A stretch of 62,045 nt of DNA from Verrucomicrobiota bacterium (GCA_023446735.1 JAEXPQ010000128.1:1-62045), one strand, 5' to 3'. Positions 1-10,127 are shown, numbered from the stretch's first letter. Translations and numbers: made by a program. The notes: generated by a model from the sequence alone, not told the origin.

Positions 1-964
<964 letters not shown>

Positions 965-1048
965 AGCACTGAAACGGGACAAAGCGGCCGAAACTGCGGG
1001 GGGCAGTCGGACGCGGCAAGCGGGAAACGGGCGGGGGCGCGAAGATGC

Positions 1049-1078
1049 AAAAAGGCCGCACCGTGGGCGGGTGCGGCC
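1049..1078 (-). terminator. Rho-independent terminator of the rnc-HDOD-mfd-surA run
   Basis: Read on the minus strand, a perfect 8-bp stem GGCCGCAC/GTGCGGCC with a 9-base loop is followed by TTTTT. It lies about 35 bases after the surA-like stop codon and in the correct orientation. A nearly identical stem ends pilT at 21460-21491. Confidence 0.85.
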
Positions 1079-1111
1079 GGAAAGGCGAGGGGGGGGGCGA
1101 CGGGCGACCGC

Positions 1112-2107
1112 TCAATAGTACTTCACATAGCCGTTGCGGCGCAGGCGCTCGAGCCAGCGTTCCTGGGATTCGCGCGCCATCTGCGAGACGAGGATGCGCT
1201 CGATCTCGGGGCGGACGTCCTCGATGGGCTGGATGCCGGCGTACTTGCGGTCGTTGACGTAGAGGATGTAGGCGGCCTCGCCCAGGATGATCGGGGCGGT
1301 GAACTGGCCCTTTTGCAGGTTGAAGAGCTGCTCGGCGAACTCCTTGCGCAGGTCCGTGCGCTTCTGCCAGCCCCAGTCGCCGCCGCGGTTCTTGCGGGTG
1401 TCCTGGCTGACCTCCTTGGCGAGGTCCTCGAACTTCTCGCCGGCATTCAGGCGGGCGACGACGTTGTCGGCGGCGGCGCGGAGCTCGGTCTCGGTGAGCG
1501 CGTTGCGATTGATCTGGATGAGCCGCATCTCGACGGCGTCATCCTGGTAGAACTTGTCCTTGTTCTCGTTGTAGTAGGTCTCGATCTTGACCGGGCTGAT
1601 GAGGCTCGTGCTCTTGCGCATCTGCTGGCGCATGTAGCTGTAGATGATGTCCTCCTCGATCTCCCGGCGGAACTCGCGCTGGGTTTTGCCCTTGCTGCGG
1701 AGGTAGGCCAGGAACTTCGAACGATCGCCCTCGAACTGGTTGTTCTGCATGTCGGCAATCTCGTTGTCGACGTAGTAGGGCGGGATCTTGTGCTTCTCGT
1801 CCTTGCGGAATTCTTTGATGATCAGAACGCGATCGATGAGGTTCTGGATCACGTCGGCCTGCAACGCCTCGAGCGCCTTGGCATACTCGGCCTCGTTCTT
1901 GTACTGGCGCTGGAGTTCGCCGATCAGCGGCCCGAGTTCGCGGCGCACTTCCTCGACCGTGATGGCCCGCTCTTCGACGACGGCGACGATGCCGTTCTCG
2001 TAACGCAGGTCGAGGTTGTCCTTGGGCTTGGGGTCCTCGGCTCGTGCGGGGCCGGCGAGCAGGAACAACGCAGCGACGGCGCTGCAGAAGAAGGGGCGAA
2101 CGATCAT
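1112..2107 (-). CDS. SurA-like periplasmic parvulin-type peptidyl-prolyl isomerase
   Basis: Probable periplasmic chaperone/prolyl isomerase for outer-membrane proteins. The protein is 331 residues: a signal peptide ending near AGPARA, an N-terminal SurA_N-like helical part with the motif LIDRVLIIKEF, and one parvulin domain at roughly residues 200-300 (RLIQINR ... GGDWGWQKR ... FAAPI-type end). E. coli SurA has two parvulin domains; only one is visible here. The ATG at 2107 is preferred over upstream in-frame starts because it begins exactly at the signal peptide and overlaps the mfd stop as ATGA, which implies translational coupling. Its place after mfd is operonic rather than functional. 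Confidence 0.85.
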   Translation of the reverse strand: MIVRPFFCSAVAALFLLAGPARAEDPKPKDNLDLRYENGIVAVVEERAITVEEVRRELGPLIGELQRQYKNEAEYAKALEALQADVIQNLIDRVLIIKEFRKDEKHKIPPYYVDNEIADMQNNQFEGDRSKFLAYLRSKGKTQREFRREIEEDIIYSYMRQQMRKSTSLISPVKIETYYNENKDKFYQDDAVEMRLIQINRNALTETELRAAADNVVARLNAGEKFEDLAKEVSQDTRKNRGGDWGWQKRTDLRKEFAEQLFNLQKGQFTAPIILGEAAYILYVNDRKYAGIQPIEDVRPEIERILVSQMARESQERWLERLRRNGYVKYY

Positions 2108-5100
2108 GGATTTGGGAGATTGTTCAGGAACGAGCAGATTTCGCGGAGTCTTTTTTGCGCGGTGGGAGCGGTCAAGCGGGGAAACCTCCCGGAAAGCTGG
2201 CAGAAGTCGTCGCTGCGGCCGCTCGCGCGCAAACACTTGAGGCGGTTGCCGGACGTCTCGACCGACAGAATGCCCTTCTGTTCCGCGCGCACCCGGATTT
2301 CGGTGACCGCCAACAACGCGCGCACCTCCTCGCCGAACGCCCCGAAGCGGTCCTTGAGATCCGTCTCCACCTGTTTCACGTGGGCGAGGCTCTCCGCCAC
2401 CGCGAGCCGCCGGTAGATGTCGATCCGCAGCCGCGCCTCAGTGATGTAGGCGGAGGGCACGCGCGCCTGGATCGGCTCGCACTCGCCGCCCTCCATCTCC
2501 GCGTCCCGCAGCGCGGTGAAACCGTCCTGTTTGCGCCCGCGCGTGGCCCCGGCCTCGGGGTCGCCTTCGCCCACGAAGACGAAGTCGAGCTTCACGGTCG
2601 CGCGGAGCCGCGTGGCCGACTTCTCGCCCTTCAACCGCGCCACGCTCTGCCGCAGCAACTGGCAGTAGAGCTCGAAACCCACGCCCGCGACATGCCCGCT
2701 CTGCTCGGGTCCGAGGAGGTTGCCGGCGCCGCGCAGCTCCAGGTCGCGCATCGCGATCCGGAAGCCGGCGCCGAGCTGGTTGTACTGGCGGATGGCGTTG
2801 AGGCGGTGCCGGGCGTGGTCGAGCAGGCGCGCATGGCGATGCAGCAGCAGATACGCGTAAGCCTGGTGCCGGAAACGGCCCACGCGCCCGCGCAACTGGT
2901 AGAGTTGCGAGAGGCCGAAGCGGTCAGCCCCCTCGATGATGATCGTGTTACAGTTCGGGATATCGAGTCCGCTCTCGATGATCGTCGTGCAGACCAGCAC
3001 CTGGTAGCGGCCGGCGACGAAGTCGGTCATCACGCGTTCCAGCTCGACCTCGTCCATCTGGCCGTGCCCCACGCCGACACTGACCTCCGGTGCGAGCTGG
3101 CGCAGGTGTTGCGCCACGGCCTCGATGGTCTGGACGCGGTTGTGGAGGTAGAATACCTGGCCGCCGCGCCGCACCTCGTGGCGGATCGCCTCGGTCACCA
3201 ACTTGTCGTCGTAGCTTTTCACCACGGTCTGGATGGGGAGGCGGTCGACCGGCGGCGTCTCGATCACGCTCAGGTCGCGCGCCCCGACGAGCGCCAGATA
3301 GAGCGTGCGCGGGATCGGGGTGGCGCTCATCGAGACCATGTCGACACTGGCGCGCCAGCGTTTGAAGGCCTCCTTGTGCTTCACGCCGAAACGCTGTTCC
3401 TCGTCGATCACGACGAGCCCGAGATCGCGGAAGACGAGGTCGCGCTGCAGCAGGCGGTGGGTGCCGATGACGATGTCGATCTTGCCGGTCGCGGCGCCCT
3501 CGAGGATGCGCGTCTGTTCCTGCCGGGTGCGGAAACGGCTGAGCATCTCCACCACGACCGGGTAGCCGGCCATGCGCTCGCTGAATGTATTGAAATGTTG
3601 CTGCGCGAGCACGGTCGTGGGCACGAGCACGGCAACCTGTTTGCCGCCCATCACCGCCTTGAACGCCGCGCGGATCGCGACCTCGGTCTTGCCGAAACCG
3701 ACATCGCCACAGATGAGCCGGTCCAGGGGGCGCGACTTCTCCATGTCGGCCTTCGTGTCGACGATGGCGCGCAACTGGTCGGGCGTCTCCGTGAACGGGA
3801 ACGAGCCCTCGAATTCCTGCTGCCACACGGTGTCCGCGCCGAACGCGTGGCCCGGTTGGCTGTCGCGTTTCGCCTGCACCTCGAGCAACTCCGCGGCGAG
3901 ATCGATCGTCGCCCGCTCCGCCGCCTGGCGCGTTTTCTCCCAGCGGTTCGAGCCGATCTTCGCGAGCACCGGCTTCGACTTCGACAACCCCACGTAACGG
4001 CTCAGCAAGTGCGATTCCTGCAACGGCACGTGCAACGTGATCTGGTCGGCGAACTCGACCGAGAGCACCTCGCGCACCTGGCCGCCGGACTCGATGCGGG
4101 TGAGCCCGCGGAAGATGCCGATGCCGTGCTGGAGATGGACGATGTGGTCGCCCTCGACGAGGTCCGCGAAGTCGAGCATCTGGTCGACCTGCGAGGTCTG
4201 TACCACCGCACGGCGCCGGGCCGCGGGACGGCGCTGGCGGTGCCGACCGAAGATCTCGGTCTCGGATACAAGGACCACGCCCGGGCTGCCCGCGGGCAGG
4301 CCGGTCCAGCTCGGGCCGTGGGTGGCGGCGCGGGCGAGCTTGCAACCCTCGTCGAGCGAGCCGCGGCACCAGAGCGCGCGCGGCAGTTTGATCTTCTCCT
4401 CGGCCAGGATCTCCCGGACCCGTCTCTCCTCGCCTTCGCGCGGCAGCAGAAAATGGATGCGCCAACCGTCCTCGGCCCAGTCCTTGACCTCGAGCAGGAA
4501 CCGGCGCCGCGCTTCCTGCTCGGCGTTGAGCCGGTCCTCGGCGATCAGGTGCGGCTCGGGCTGCGAGCGATGGAGGGCGAGCGAGACGGTTTCCCACGCT
4601 TCGGAAGCGACCGCCGCGTCTCCGGACGGAGAGGCGGGAGCGCCGAACAGTTCGTCGTCCACATCGAGGTCGAAGAGGCCGCCGAGCCAATCGCCCCGGC
4701 CGGAGCGCGCGGCGGCGATGGCGCCGAAACCCTCGCTCAGCGTCGGTGGCAGGCCGTGCCCTTCGGCGGAGGCGCGCAGTTCGTCCGCGTAGGCGGCGGC
4801 GAGCTCCGGCGGATCGAGGGCGAGGAAATGGGTGCGCGGCCCGAGATAGGCGGCGAGACCGGTGTGCGCCGCGGGAAGCTCGAGGTTCGGGCTGGCGGTG
4901 AGGACCACGCTGTCGAGCGCGTCGCCCGAGCGTTGGGTGACGGGGTCGAAGCGCCGGAGTTCTTCGATCTCGTCGCCGAAGAAATCGATGCGCACGGGGG
5001 CGTCCGCGGTCACCGGATAGACATCGACGATGCCGCCGCGGACCGCGTACTGGCCCGGCTGCTCGCAGAGCGGTTCGCAGTCGTAGTCGAGTTCGGCGAG

Positions 5101-5553
5101 CCGATCGAGGAGGGCCTGGAACGGCTGCTTTTGCTTCGCGGTCAACGTGAGTTCGCGCCCGGCGATCGCGTCGACCGCGGGCACGGGCTGGAAGAGCGCG
5201 GTGGGGGTGGTGACCAGGACAAGGGTCTCGCTCCAGTTCTCGCCGGAGAATCCGCGGCGGGCGCGCAGGTGGCCGAGGGCGGCGAGCCGGTCGCTGGCGA
5301 TCGCGAAGGCCTCGCGCATGCCGGTCTGCGGATCGGGCAGCGGCGGCAGCAGGGCACGCTCGAGCCGGCGGCTGTCGCCGGAAAGGGAATGCGCCAGGGC
5401 CAGATCCTCGGTGAAGCGCTCGGCGGCCCGCATCGTGGCGGCGACGACCACCCAGACCGGGGCGGGGCGCCGCCGCAGCAGCTCCTCGGCGACGAAGGGC
5501 GCGGCGGCCGGGCAGACGCCGGTGAGGCGGCAGCGCGGAAGCGGATCGGACAT
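2104..5553 (-). CDS. mfd: Mfd transcription-repair coupling factor
   Basis: SF2 DNA translocase that releases stalled RNA polymerase and recruits UvrA. At 1149 residues it has the normal family length. The N-terminal UvrB-like region contains RGGIVDVYP; the RNA-polymerase-interacting domain follows; the helicase core has the Walker A box CGDVGFGKTE near residue 615 and the DEEQ box (VVIDEEQRFG) near residue 716; the C-terminal regulatory domain D7 is present. The ATG at 5553 (MSDPLPR) is preferred to one 36 bases upstream because family members start close to the UvrB-like domain. It lies 28 bases after the HDOD gene and overlaps the surA-like gene by 4 bases, so the four genes look like one operon. 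Confidence 0.97.
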   Translation of the reverse strand: MSDPLPRCRLTGVCPAAAPFVAEELLRRRPAPVWVVVAATMRAAERFTEDLALAHSLSGDSRRLERALLPPLPDPQTGMREAFAIASDRLAALGHLRARRGFSGENWSETLVLVTTPTALFQPVPAVDAIAGRELTLTAKQKQPFQALLDRLAELDYDCEPLCEQPGQYAVRGGIVDVYPVTADAPVRIDFFGDEIEELRRFDPVTQRSGDALDSVVLTASPNLELPAAHTGLAAYLGPRTHFLALDPPELAAAYADELRASAEGHGLPPTLSEGFGAIAAARSGRGDWLGGLFDLDVDDELFGAPASPSGDAAVASEAWETVSLALHRSQPEPHLIAEDRLNAEQEARRRFLLEVKDWAEDGWRIHFLLPREGEERRVREILAEEKIKLPRALWCRGSLDEGCKLARAATHGPSWTGLPAGSPGVVLVSETEIFGRHRQRRPAARRRAVVQTSQVDQMLDFADLVEGDHIVHLQHGIGIFRGLTRIESGGQVREVLSVEFADQITLHVPLQESHLLSRYVGLSKSKPVLAKIGSNRWEKTRQAAERATIDLAAELLEVQAKRDSQPGHAFGADTVWQQEFEGSFPFTETPDQLRAIVDTKADMEKSRPLDRLICGDVGFGKTEVAIRAAFKAVMGGKQVAVLVPTTVLAQQHFNTFSERMAGYPVVVEMLSRFRTRQEQTRILEGAATGKIDIVIGTHRLLQRDLVFRDLGLVVIDEEQRFGVKHKEAFKRWRASVDMVSMSATPIPRTLYLALVGARDLSVIETPPVDRLPIQTVVKSYDDKLVTEAIRHEVRRGGQVFYLHNRVQTIEAVAQHLRQLAPEVSVGVGHGQMDEVELERVMTDFVAGRYQVLVCTTIIESGLDIPNCNTIIIEGADRFGLSQLYQLRGRVGRFRHQAYAYLLLHRHARLLDHARHRLNAIRQYNQLGAGFRIAMRDLELRGAGNLLGPEQSGHVAGVGFELYCQLLRQSVARLKGEKSATRLRATVKLDFVFVGEGDPEAGATRGRKQDGFTALRDAEMEGGECEPIQARVPSAYITEARLRIDIYRRLAVAESLAHVKQVETDLKDRFGAFGEEVRALLAVTEIRVRAEQKGILSVETSGNRLKCLRASGRSDDFCQLSGRFPRLTAPTAQKRLREICSFLNNLPNP

Positions 5554-5581
5554 GGGGGCGACTGCGCGCGGAAACCCGCGC

Positions 5582-6424
5582 TCAGGCAAGCGCGGACTCG
5601 ATGTGCTCGGCCTTCGCCTTGATGTCGGTGACGATCTGTTCGTAGCGGTCGGGCTTCACCTTGATTTCGGGCAGGGCGGCGAGCGGATCGAACTCGGCGC
5701 CGACGCGCTTGGCCCCGTTGTCGAAGCCCAGGCCCCAGACCAGGCGATCCGCCACATTCACCAGGCGAACCAGATCCCGGTAGGTCTCACGGGCGCCCTC
5801 GGGAGCGTGATGGAATTGGCAGACGGCGACGATCGAGGGCGGGAAGCGCCACTCGCCGAGCAGATAGGCGGCGGCCTCGTGGTGGTCGACTCCGAGGAGG
5901 CGACGCTCGACCACCCCCAGCGGCTCCCCGCTCGCCCGCGCTTCGACGATGACCTCCTTGTAGCGCGTGGCGGCGTTGAGGTTGAGGTAGGCGATGCCGA
6001 TGTCGTGCAGCAGGCCCGCGGCGTAAACATCGCTGCTGGTGATGCGCAGGCCGTTGGATTGGTATTCGAGTTGTTGGGCTGCGAGGGCGACGTGGAGGCT
6101 GTGCCGCCAGAAGGCCACGTAATCGAAGGCGCCGCGCCGGGGGAAGTGGTGCACGAAGACCAGCCCGAGAATGAGCTGCCGAAGCTGCACCGTGCCGAGC
6201 CGGAGGAAGGCTTCGGTGAGCGAGGAGATCGGCGAGGCGCCGCGCAACGCGGCGGAGTTGGCCACGCGCAGAACCCGCGCCGCCATCGCGGAGTCGGTCG
6301 CCAGGAGGGTGGCGATCTCCTCGAACGGCGCGTCCTGATTGATCAGCTCGAGCAATCGCTGGGCGACGGCTGGGAGCGGCGGCAGAGGGTGTTCGGACTT
6401 CAGTTTGACGCGGATGTCTTCCAT
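5582..6424 (-). CDS. HDOD-domain signalling protein
   Basis: HDOD proteins are regulators related to HD phosphohydrolases, often linked to motility, stress or c-di-GMP signalling. The 280-residue protein is a stand-alone HDOD domain with LPPLPAVAQRLLELI at the N-terminus, LLHDIG in the middle and DHHEAAAYLL after it. Here the HD pair is kept, whereas many HDOD domains lose metal ligands, so catalysis cannot be excluded. The start MEDIRVK overlaps the end of rnc by 25 bases, which argues for co-transcription with rnc upstream and mfd downstream. No receiver or output domain is attached. The specific role is unknown. Confidence 0.85.
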   Translation of the reverse strand: MEDIRVKLKSEHPLPPLPAVAQRLLELINQDAPFEEIATLLATDSAMAARVLRVANSAALRGASPISSLTEAFLRLGTVQLRQLILGLVFVHHFPRRGAFDYVAFWRHSLHVALAAQQLEYQSNGLRITSSDVYAAGLLHDIGIAYLNLNAATRYKEVIVEARASGEPLGVVERRLLGVDHHEAAAYLLGEWRFPPSIVAVCQFHHAPEGARETYRDLVRLVNVADRLVWGLGFDNGAKRVGAEFDPLAALPEIKVKPDRYEQIVTDIKAKAEHIESALA

Positions 6425-7110
6425 AGGCGGAGTGCCTCGCGGGCGGCGTTTTCCTCGGCCTCCTTCTTCGAGCGGCCGGAGCCGGTCCCGAGGAGGCGGT
6501 CGAGCAGGTGGAGTTGGACGTCGAAATGGCGGTCGTGCGGCTGGCCCTTGGTATGGACGACCTCGTAGCGCAAGGCGGAGTTGCCGTACTCGGGCTGGAC
6601 GAGTTCCTGGAGCTGGCCCTTGGGGTTGTCGCCCTGCTCGTTGCCGTCCAGGCGGCGGGCGAGCGGCCCGTACCACCGCAAGACCGCGGAGCGGGCGACC
6701 TCGAGGCCTCCGTCGAGATAGAGCGCGGCCACGAGCGCCTCGAAGGCGTCCTCGAGCGAGGAGGCCCGGTCGCGGCCCCCGGTCTGCTCCTCGGCCGCGC
6801 TGAGTTCGAGGGCCTCGTGGAGACCGAGCTCGCGGGCGAGGGTGACCAGGAACGCGCCCTTCGTGAGGGTGGCGCGCCGGCGGCTGAGCACGCCCTCCCG
6901 CGCGTCGGGGTCGGCCCGGTACAGCGCCTCGGAAATGATAAGCTGGAGCACGGCGTCGCCGAGGAACTCGAGGCGTTGGTTGCTCGCGGCCCCGGGCCGT
7001 GCCGCGGCGGCCGACGGATGCCGCAGGGCATCCGCCAACAGCGAGGGATCGCGGAAGCTGTAGCCGAGCTTCTGCTCGATCCGGAAGTTCAGTGGGGTGA
7101 CGGTACCCAT
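6400..7110 (-). CDS. rnc: Ribonuclease III
   Basis: Double-strand-specific endoribonuclease for rRNA and mRNA processing. The 236-residue protein has the RNase III signature RLEFLGDAVLQLIISE, the second acidic cluster SLEDAFEALVAALYLDGG, and a C-terminal dsRNA-binding domain (NPKGQLQELVQ ... SKKEAEENAAREAL). The start MGTVTPLNF is chosen because the usual family N-terminus begins shortly before the first catalytic helix; the longer in-frame extension has no family resemblance. It is the first gene of the rnc-HDOD-mfd-surA run, 87 bases after the ABC permease gene. Confidence 0.96.
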   Translation of the reverse strand: MGTVTPLNFRIEQKLGYSFRDPSLLADALRHPSAAAARPGAASNQRLEFLGDAVLQLIISEALYRADPDAREGVLSRRRATLTKGAFLVTLARELGLHEALELSAAEEQTGGRDRASSLEDAFEALVAALYLDGGLEVARSAVLRWYGPLARRLDGNEQGDNPKGQLQELVQPEYGNSALRYEVVHTKGQPHDRHFDVQLHLLDRLLGTGSGRSKKEAEENAAREALRLWKTSASN

Positions 7111-7197
7111 CGGGCGAGGAATGAGGTAATGGTTAATCCCTATCGGCGGAAACTCCGAAATGCGTAGCAAAAACCCCGGGCGCACCACGGCCCGGCA

Positions 7198-7986
7198 TCA
7201 TGAACTGGCGCTGGTGTAGCGACGGATGCCGCGCTGGAAGACCGCGATCGCCAACCCGCACCACAGCACGGCCAGGACGGCGAGCCAGGCGGCGTGGACC
7301 CAGTCGATGCGGCCGAGGAGGGCGGAGGCGGAGACGTTGGTGACGACGACGGTCGGCAGCGCATAGACGAAGACGACGTTGGAAAAGACGCTGCGGAACG
7401 CCGCCCGCGGCAACCGGCCGAACTCGGCGATGGTGAAGTAGCTGCCCTCGATCCCCTCGGTCTTCACGATCCAGAAGGTGAGCGAGGCCAACAGGAGCAG
7501 CAACCCGTAGTGCACGACCAGCCCAAGGAGGACGAAGACGCCGTAGAGCAGGAGGTCGCCGACGGACGGGGCCAGGCCGAGTTCGCGCGCAGCATAGACC
7601 ACGACACCGAGGGCCACGAGGGAGTTGGCGAGACCGTCGGGGTCGAGCTTGCGCGTGGACACCATGAAGAGCGGCTGGCCCGGTTGGGTGAGGTAGAAAT
7701 CGAACTGGCCGCTGCGGACGTTTCGCCCGATCTCGAACAGATTCGTCCAGAAGAACCCCATCAGCAGGCGCTGGATCAGCATCGCTGTGCCGACCAGCAG
7801 CAGCATCTCGTGCTTCGACCAGCCCGCGATCGAGTCGGTGTGCCCGTAGATGACGTGGATGAGGAGGAGATTGACCGCCATCCACGCCATCTCCACCGCC
7901 GACCACAGCAAGAAGTCGAAGCGGAACATCATCGTGCGGACCATCGAGTAACGCACCGAGGCGAGCCAGAGGCGGAGGTAGTGCAT
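7198..7986 (-). CDS. ABC-2 type permease (ABC2_membrane_6-like), second of a pair
   Basis: Integral membrane half of an ABC transporter, 262 residues with about six hydrophobic segments and a start MHYLRLWLASVRYSM typical of this permease family. The conserved stretch QFDFYLTQPGQPLFM resembles the family motif of LL.P....F. Together with the permease at 8123 it would form a heterodimeric channel. No ATPase gene is adjacent in the window, so the energising subunit must be elsewhere or beyond reach. The ATG at 7986 sits directly after the short inverted repeat that separates the two permease genes. Substrate unknown. Confidence 0.8.
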   Translation of the reverse strand: MHYLRLWLASVRYSMVRTMMFRFDFLLWSAVEMAWMAVNLLLIHVIYGHTDSIAGWSKHEMLLLVGTAMLIQRLLMGFFWTNLFEIGRNVRSGQFDFYLTQPGQPLFMVSTRKLDPDGLANSLVALGVVVYAARELGLAPSVGDLLLYGVFVLLGLVVHYGLLLLLASLTFWIVKTEGIEGSYFTIAEFGRLPRAAFRSVFSNVVFVYALPTVVVTNVSASALLGRIDWVHAAWLAVLAVLWCGLAIAVFQRGIRRYTSASS

Positions 7987-7990
7987 GGGA

Positions 7991-8110
7991 TTTCCGATTG
8001 GGGAGTGCCGATTTCCGATTGGTGGGCGGCGCCGCCGGAGTCGATCTGGTGTTCGCGGGTGTTGAGGTTTCGTGGGCGCGCTTGCGCAATCGGAAATCGG
8101 CACTCTCCAA
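7991..8110. repeat. Inverted repeat built from short repeated units between two permease genes
   Basis: Two 19-base arms are perfect reverse complements: GAGTGCCGATTTCCGATTG at 8003-8021 and its partner at 8087-8105, with a 65-base loop. A partial direct copy (TTTCCGATTGG) also lies just left at 7991-8001 and another CCAATCGGCAC just right at 8107-8117. The unit structure looks like a dispersed intergenic repeat rather than a terminator, as no T-run follows. Confidence 0.75.
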
Positions 8111-8122
8111 TCGGCACTGCGC

Positions 8123-8932
8123 TCAGCCGCCCACCGCCGTGTGTTTCTGGAGACCACGCTCCCACAGGAAACGGGCGCCGAGCATCGCCACGACGACCCA
8201 GACGGCCTGGATCGCGAGGCCGCGGAACGCCTCGTCGGGCGAACCGATGCGCCCCGTGATGATCGCCGCCGGGAAATACATCTGGTACGGGAACGGCAGG
8301 TATTGGGCGACCCGCATCACCCCGGCCGGCAGCAGATCGAGCGGGAACATCGCCCCGCCAAGGCTGGTCTCGATCGCGTAGGCGAGGATCACGAAGCCCT
8401 GGATCTCGAGGAACCAGAACGCCAGCAGACCGAAGCAAAACGCGATCGCGAATTGCAGCGCGGCGGCCAACACCATCGCGACCAGCCCGACCGGGATGCG
8501 CCACGGCTCGTGCGGAAACGTGAGCTGCTCGCCGATCCAGGGCGACACCACCGCAAGCGGGATCAGCACCAGCAGTCCCGACACCACGCGCGCCGAGGCG
8601 AAGAGGCTGAGCCGGTAGCCGAAGTAGTTCACCGGCTTGAGCAGGAACTGGTTGATCAGGCCGTTGCGGATCTCCTCGCCGATCTGGTAGTCCTCGTTGA
8701 ACGCGCCGACCATGAACTGCAACGCGAGCACCGTGATGAAGTAGGTGAGCGTCTGGCGGATGTCGAAGCCGCCCATCTGCTCGATGCCGCTGAACGCCGC
8801 GCCCCAAAGGATGAACACCAGACAGAGGTGAACCAGGGAGAACGAGCCGCGGATGAAGAAGTTCCAACGGTAGACGAAGGCCCCCTGCAGCCCCACGGCA
8901 AAGACGTGGCCGTATTTGCGCAGCAGGTTCAT
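8123..8932 (-). CDS. ABC-2 type permease (ABC2_membrane_6-like), first of a pair
   Basis: A 269-residue polytopic membrane protein with about six transmembrane segments. The motif IRNGLINQFLLKPVNYFGYRL-type region (INQFLLKPVNYF) corresponds to the R.G.....L.KP...  pattern of ABC-2 permeases of this group, and PFPYQMYFPAAIITG lies near the C-terminus. It precedes the second permease (7198-7986) by 136 bases and follows parA by 40 bases on the same strand. The gene pair lacks a local ATP-binding subunit. It probably exports a lipid, glycan or drug-like molecule; nothing in the sequence tells which. Confidence 0.8.
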   Translation of the reverse strand: MNLLRKYGHVFAVGLQGAFVYRWNFFIRGSFSLVHLCLVFILWGAAFSGIEQMGGFDIRQTLTYFITVLALQFMVGAFNEDYQIGEEIRNGLINQFLLKPVNYFGYRLSLFASARVVSGLLVLIPLAVVSPWIGEQLTFPHEPWRIPVGLVAMVLAAALQFAIAFCFGLLAFWFLEIQGFVILAYAIETSLGGAMFPLDLLPAGVMRVAQYLPFPYQMYFPAAIITGRIGSPDEAFRGLAIQAVWVVVAMLGARFLWERGLQKHTAVGG

Positions 8933-8972
8933 GGCGCGACAGCGGGGCGGGGAGTCGAAGCGGACGGGCGAA

Positions 8973-9752
8973 CTATTTCAGCCCGAAGCGCTCGATGACT
9001 TCCTTCGCGAGGTTCTTGTAGGCCGTAGCGCCGGGGCTGGTCGGGTCGTATTCGAAGATCGTCTTGCCGAAGCTCGGCGCCTCGCTGAGCCGCACCGTGC
9101 GCGGGATCACGCTTTCGAAGATCTTGTCGGGCAGATGGGAGCGCACCTCGTCGACGACCTGACGGGCCAGCTTGGTGCGGATGTCGTACATCGTCATCGC
9201 CACGCCGCCGACCTCGAGTTTCGGATTCACGCCAGCGTCCTTGAGGCGTTGTACGACCTTGAGGATCTGGCCGAGGCCCTCGAGCGCGAGGTACTCGCAC
9301 TGGAGCGCGATCAGCAGGTAGTCGGCCGCGGCGAGGCTGTTCATCGAGAGCATCCCGAGCGCCGGCGGGCAGTCGATGATGATGGCGCGGAACCGCTCCG
9401 CATCGTGCAAGGGCTGGAGGCAGGTGCGCAGCCGCTGGAGATAGTTCTCGGTCTGCGCCAGCTCCACCTCGGCGGCCGCGAGGTCTTCCTCGGAGGGGAG
9501 CAGCCAGAGATTCGGGTGGGGTGTCTGCACGATCATGTCGGCCGCGAGACCCTCGCCGTGCAAGGGCCGGTAGATGCTACGGCCCTCGACTCGTTCGACC
9601 CCGAGACCGCTGGTGGCGTTGCCCTGCGGGTCGAGATCGATCACCAAGGTCGGGATCTTCCGGGCGGCGATGGCCGCGGCGAGATTGATGGCCGTGGTGG
9701 TCTTGCCAACCCCACCTTTCTGGTTGGCGATGGTGAACGTCGTCGCGGGCAT
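8973..9752 (-). CDS. parA: ParA/Soj-family partition ATPase without adjacent ParB
   Basis: Deviant Walker A ATPase of the ParA family, which moves ParB-bound DNA or other cargo. It is 259 residues with the deviant Walker A box QKGGVGKTTTAINLA, the Walker B region IIIDCPPALG, and the Soj-like end TVRLSEAPSFGKTI ... GATAYKNLAKEV, which is the form found in chromosomal ParA. Chromosomal parA normally sits next to parB; here the upstream neighbour is an 85-residue unknown protein and the downstream neighbours are ABC permeases. The ATG at 9752 gives the usual short N-terminus. Confidence 0.93.
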   Translation of the reverse strand: MPATTFTIANQKGGVGKTTTAINLAAAIAARKIPTLVIDLDPQGNATSGLGVERVEGRSIYRPLHGEGLAADMIVQTPHPNLWLLPSEEDLAAAEVELAQTENYLQRLRTCLQPLHDAERFRAIIIDCPPALGMLSMNSLAAADYLLIALQCEYLALEGLGQILKVVQRLKDAGVNPKLEVGGVAMTMYDIRTKLARQVVDEVRSHLPDKIFESVIPRTVRLSEAPSFGKTIFEYDPTSPGATAYKNLAKEVIERFGLK

Positions 9753-9869
9753 GGGCGGCGATGGTGCCCGGTCGAGGCGGCGAGTCTAGTCCGCAGTTGG
9801 TAGCGGCGCAGATTCGCGGCGGACCGGGCGAGGGCCGGGGCCCGAGCGATGCCGACAGGTGGGAGCAGC

Positions 9870-10127
9870 CTAGCCCGTTTTGCGGGGCTTGTTCGGATTG
9901 AGATCCGAATAGGTCGGGCCGGCTTCGTCCTTGCGCGCAGGTATGTAGACGATCTGGTCCTGCGGTTCGGGCTTGTCACCGGGTTGCCGGCCCAAATTGG
10001 GTCGGCTGGGAAGCCGCGGTGGCGGGTCGACCTTCTGGTCGCTAGACACTTTGTCGGCTCCGGGCGCGGCGTAGGCGAGAACGGGAGCGTAGCTCGCAGC
10101 GCTTTGGACTGGAACGGACGTGGTCAT
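9870..10127 (-). CDS. Small proline-rich hypothetical protein
   Basis: I do not recognise this gene. It would encode 85 residues, rich in Pro, Ala, Asp and Lys, with no membrane segment and no obvious domain; the C-terminus is basic (NPNKPRKTG). It precedes parA on the same strand by 117 bases. The reading frame is much shorter than overlapping antisense frames, but its start has a sensible position facing the divergent DUF2293 gene. It may be real but unconserved. Confidence 0.45.
   Translation of the reverse strand: MTTSVPVQSAASYAPVLAYAAPGADKVSSDQKVDPPPRLPSRPNLGRQPGDKPEPQDQIVYIPARKDEAGPTYSDLNPNKPRKTG

Noticed and set aside
2044..5622. Long plus-strand open frame of about 1190 codons opposite mfd
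   Set aside because: It is antisense to an unmistakable mfd gene and has no family pattern; long antisense frames are expected at this GC content.
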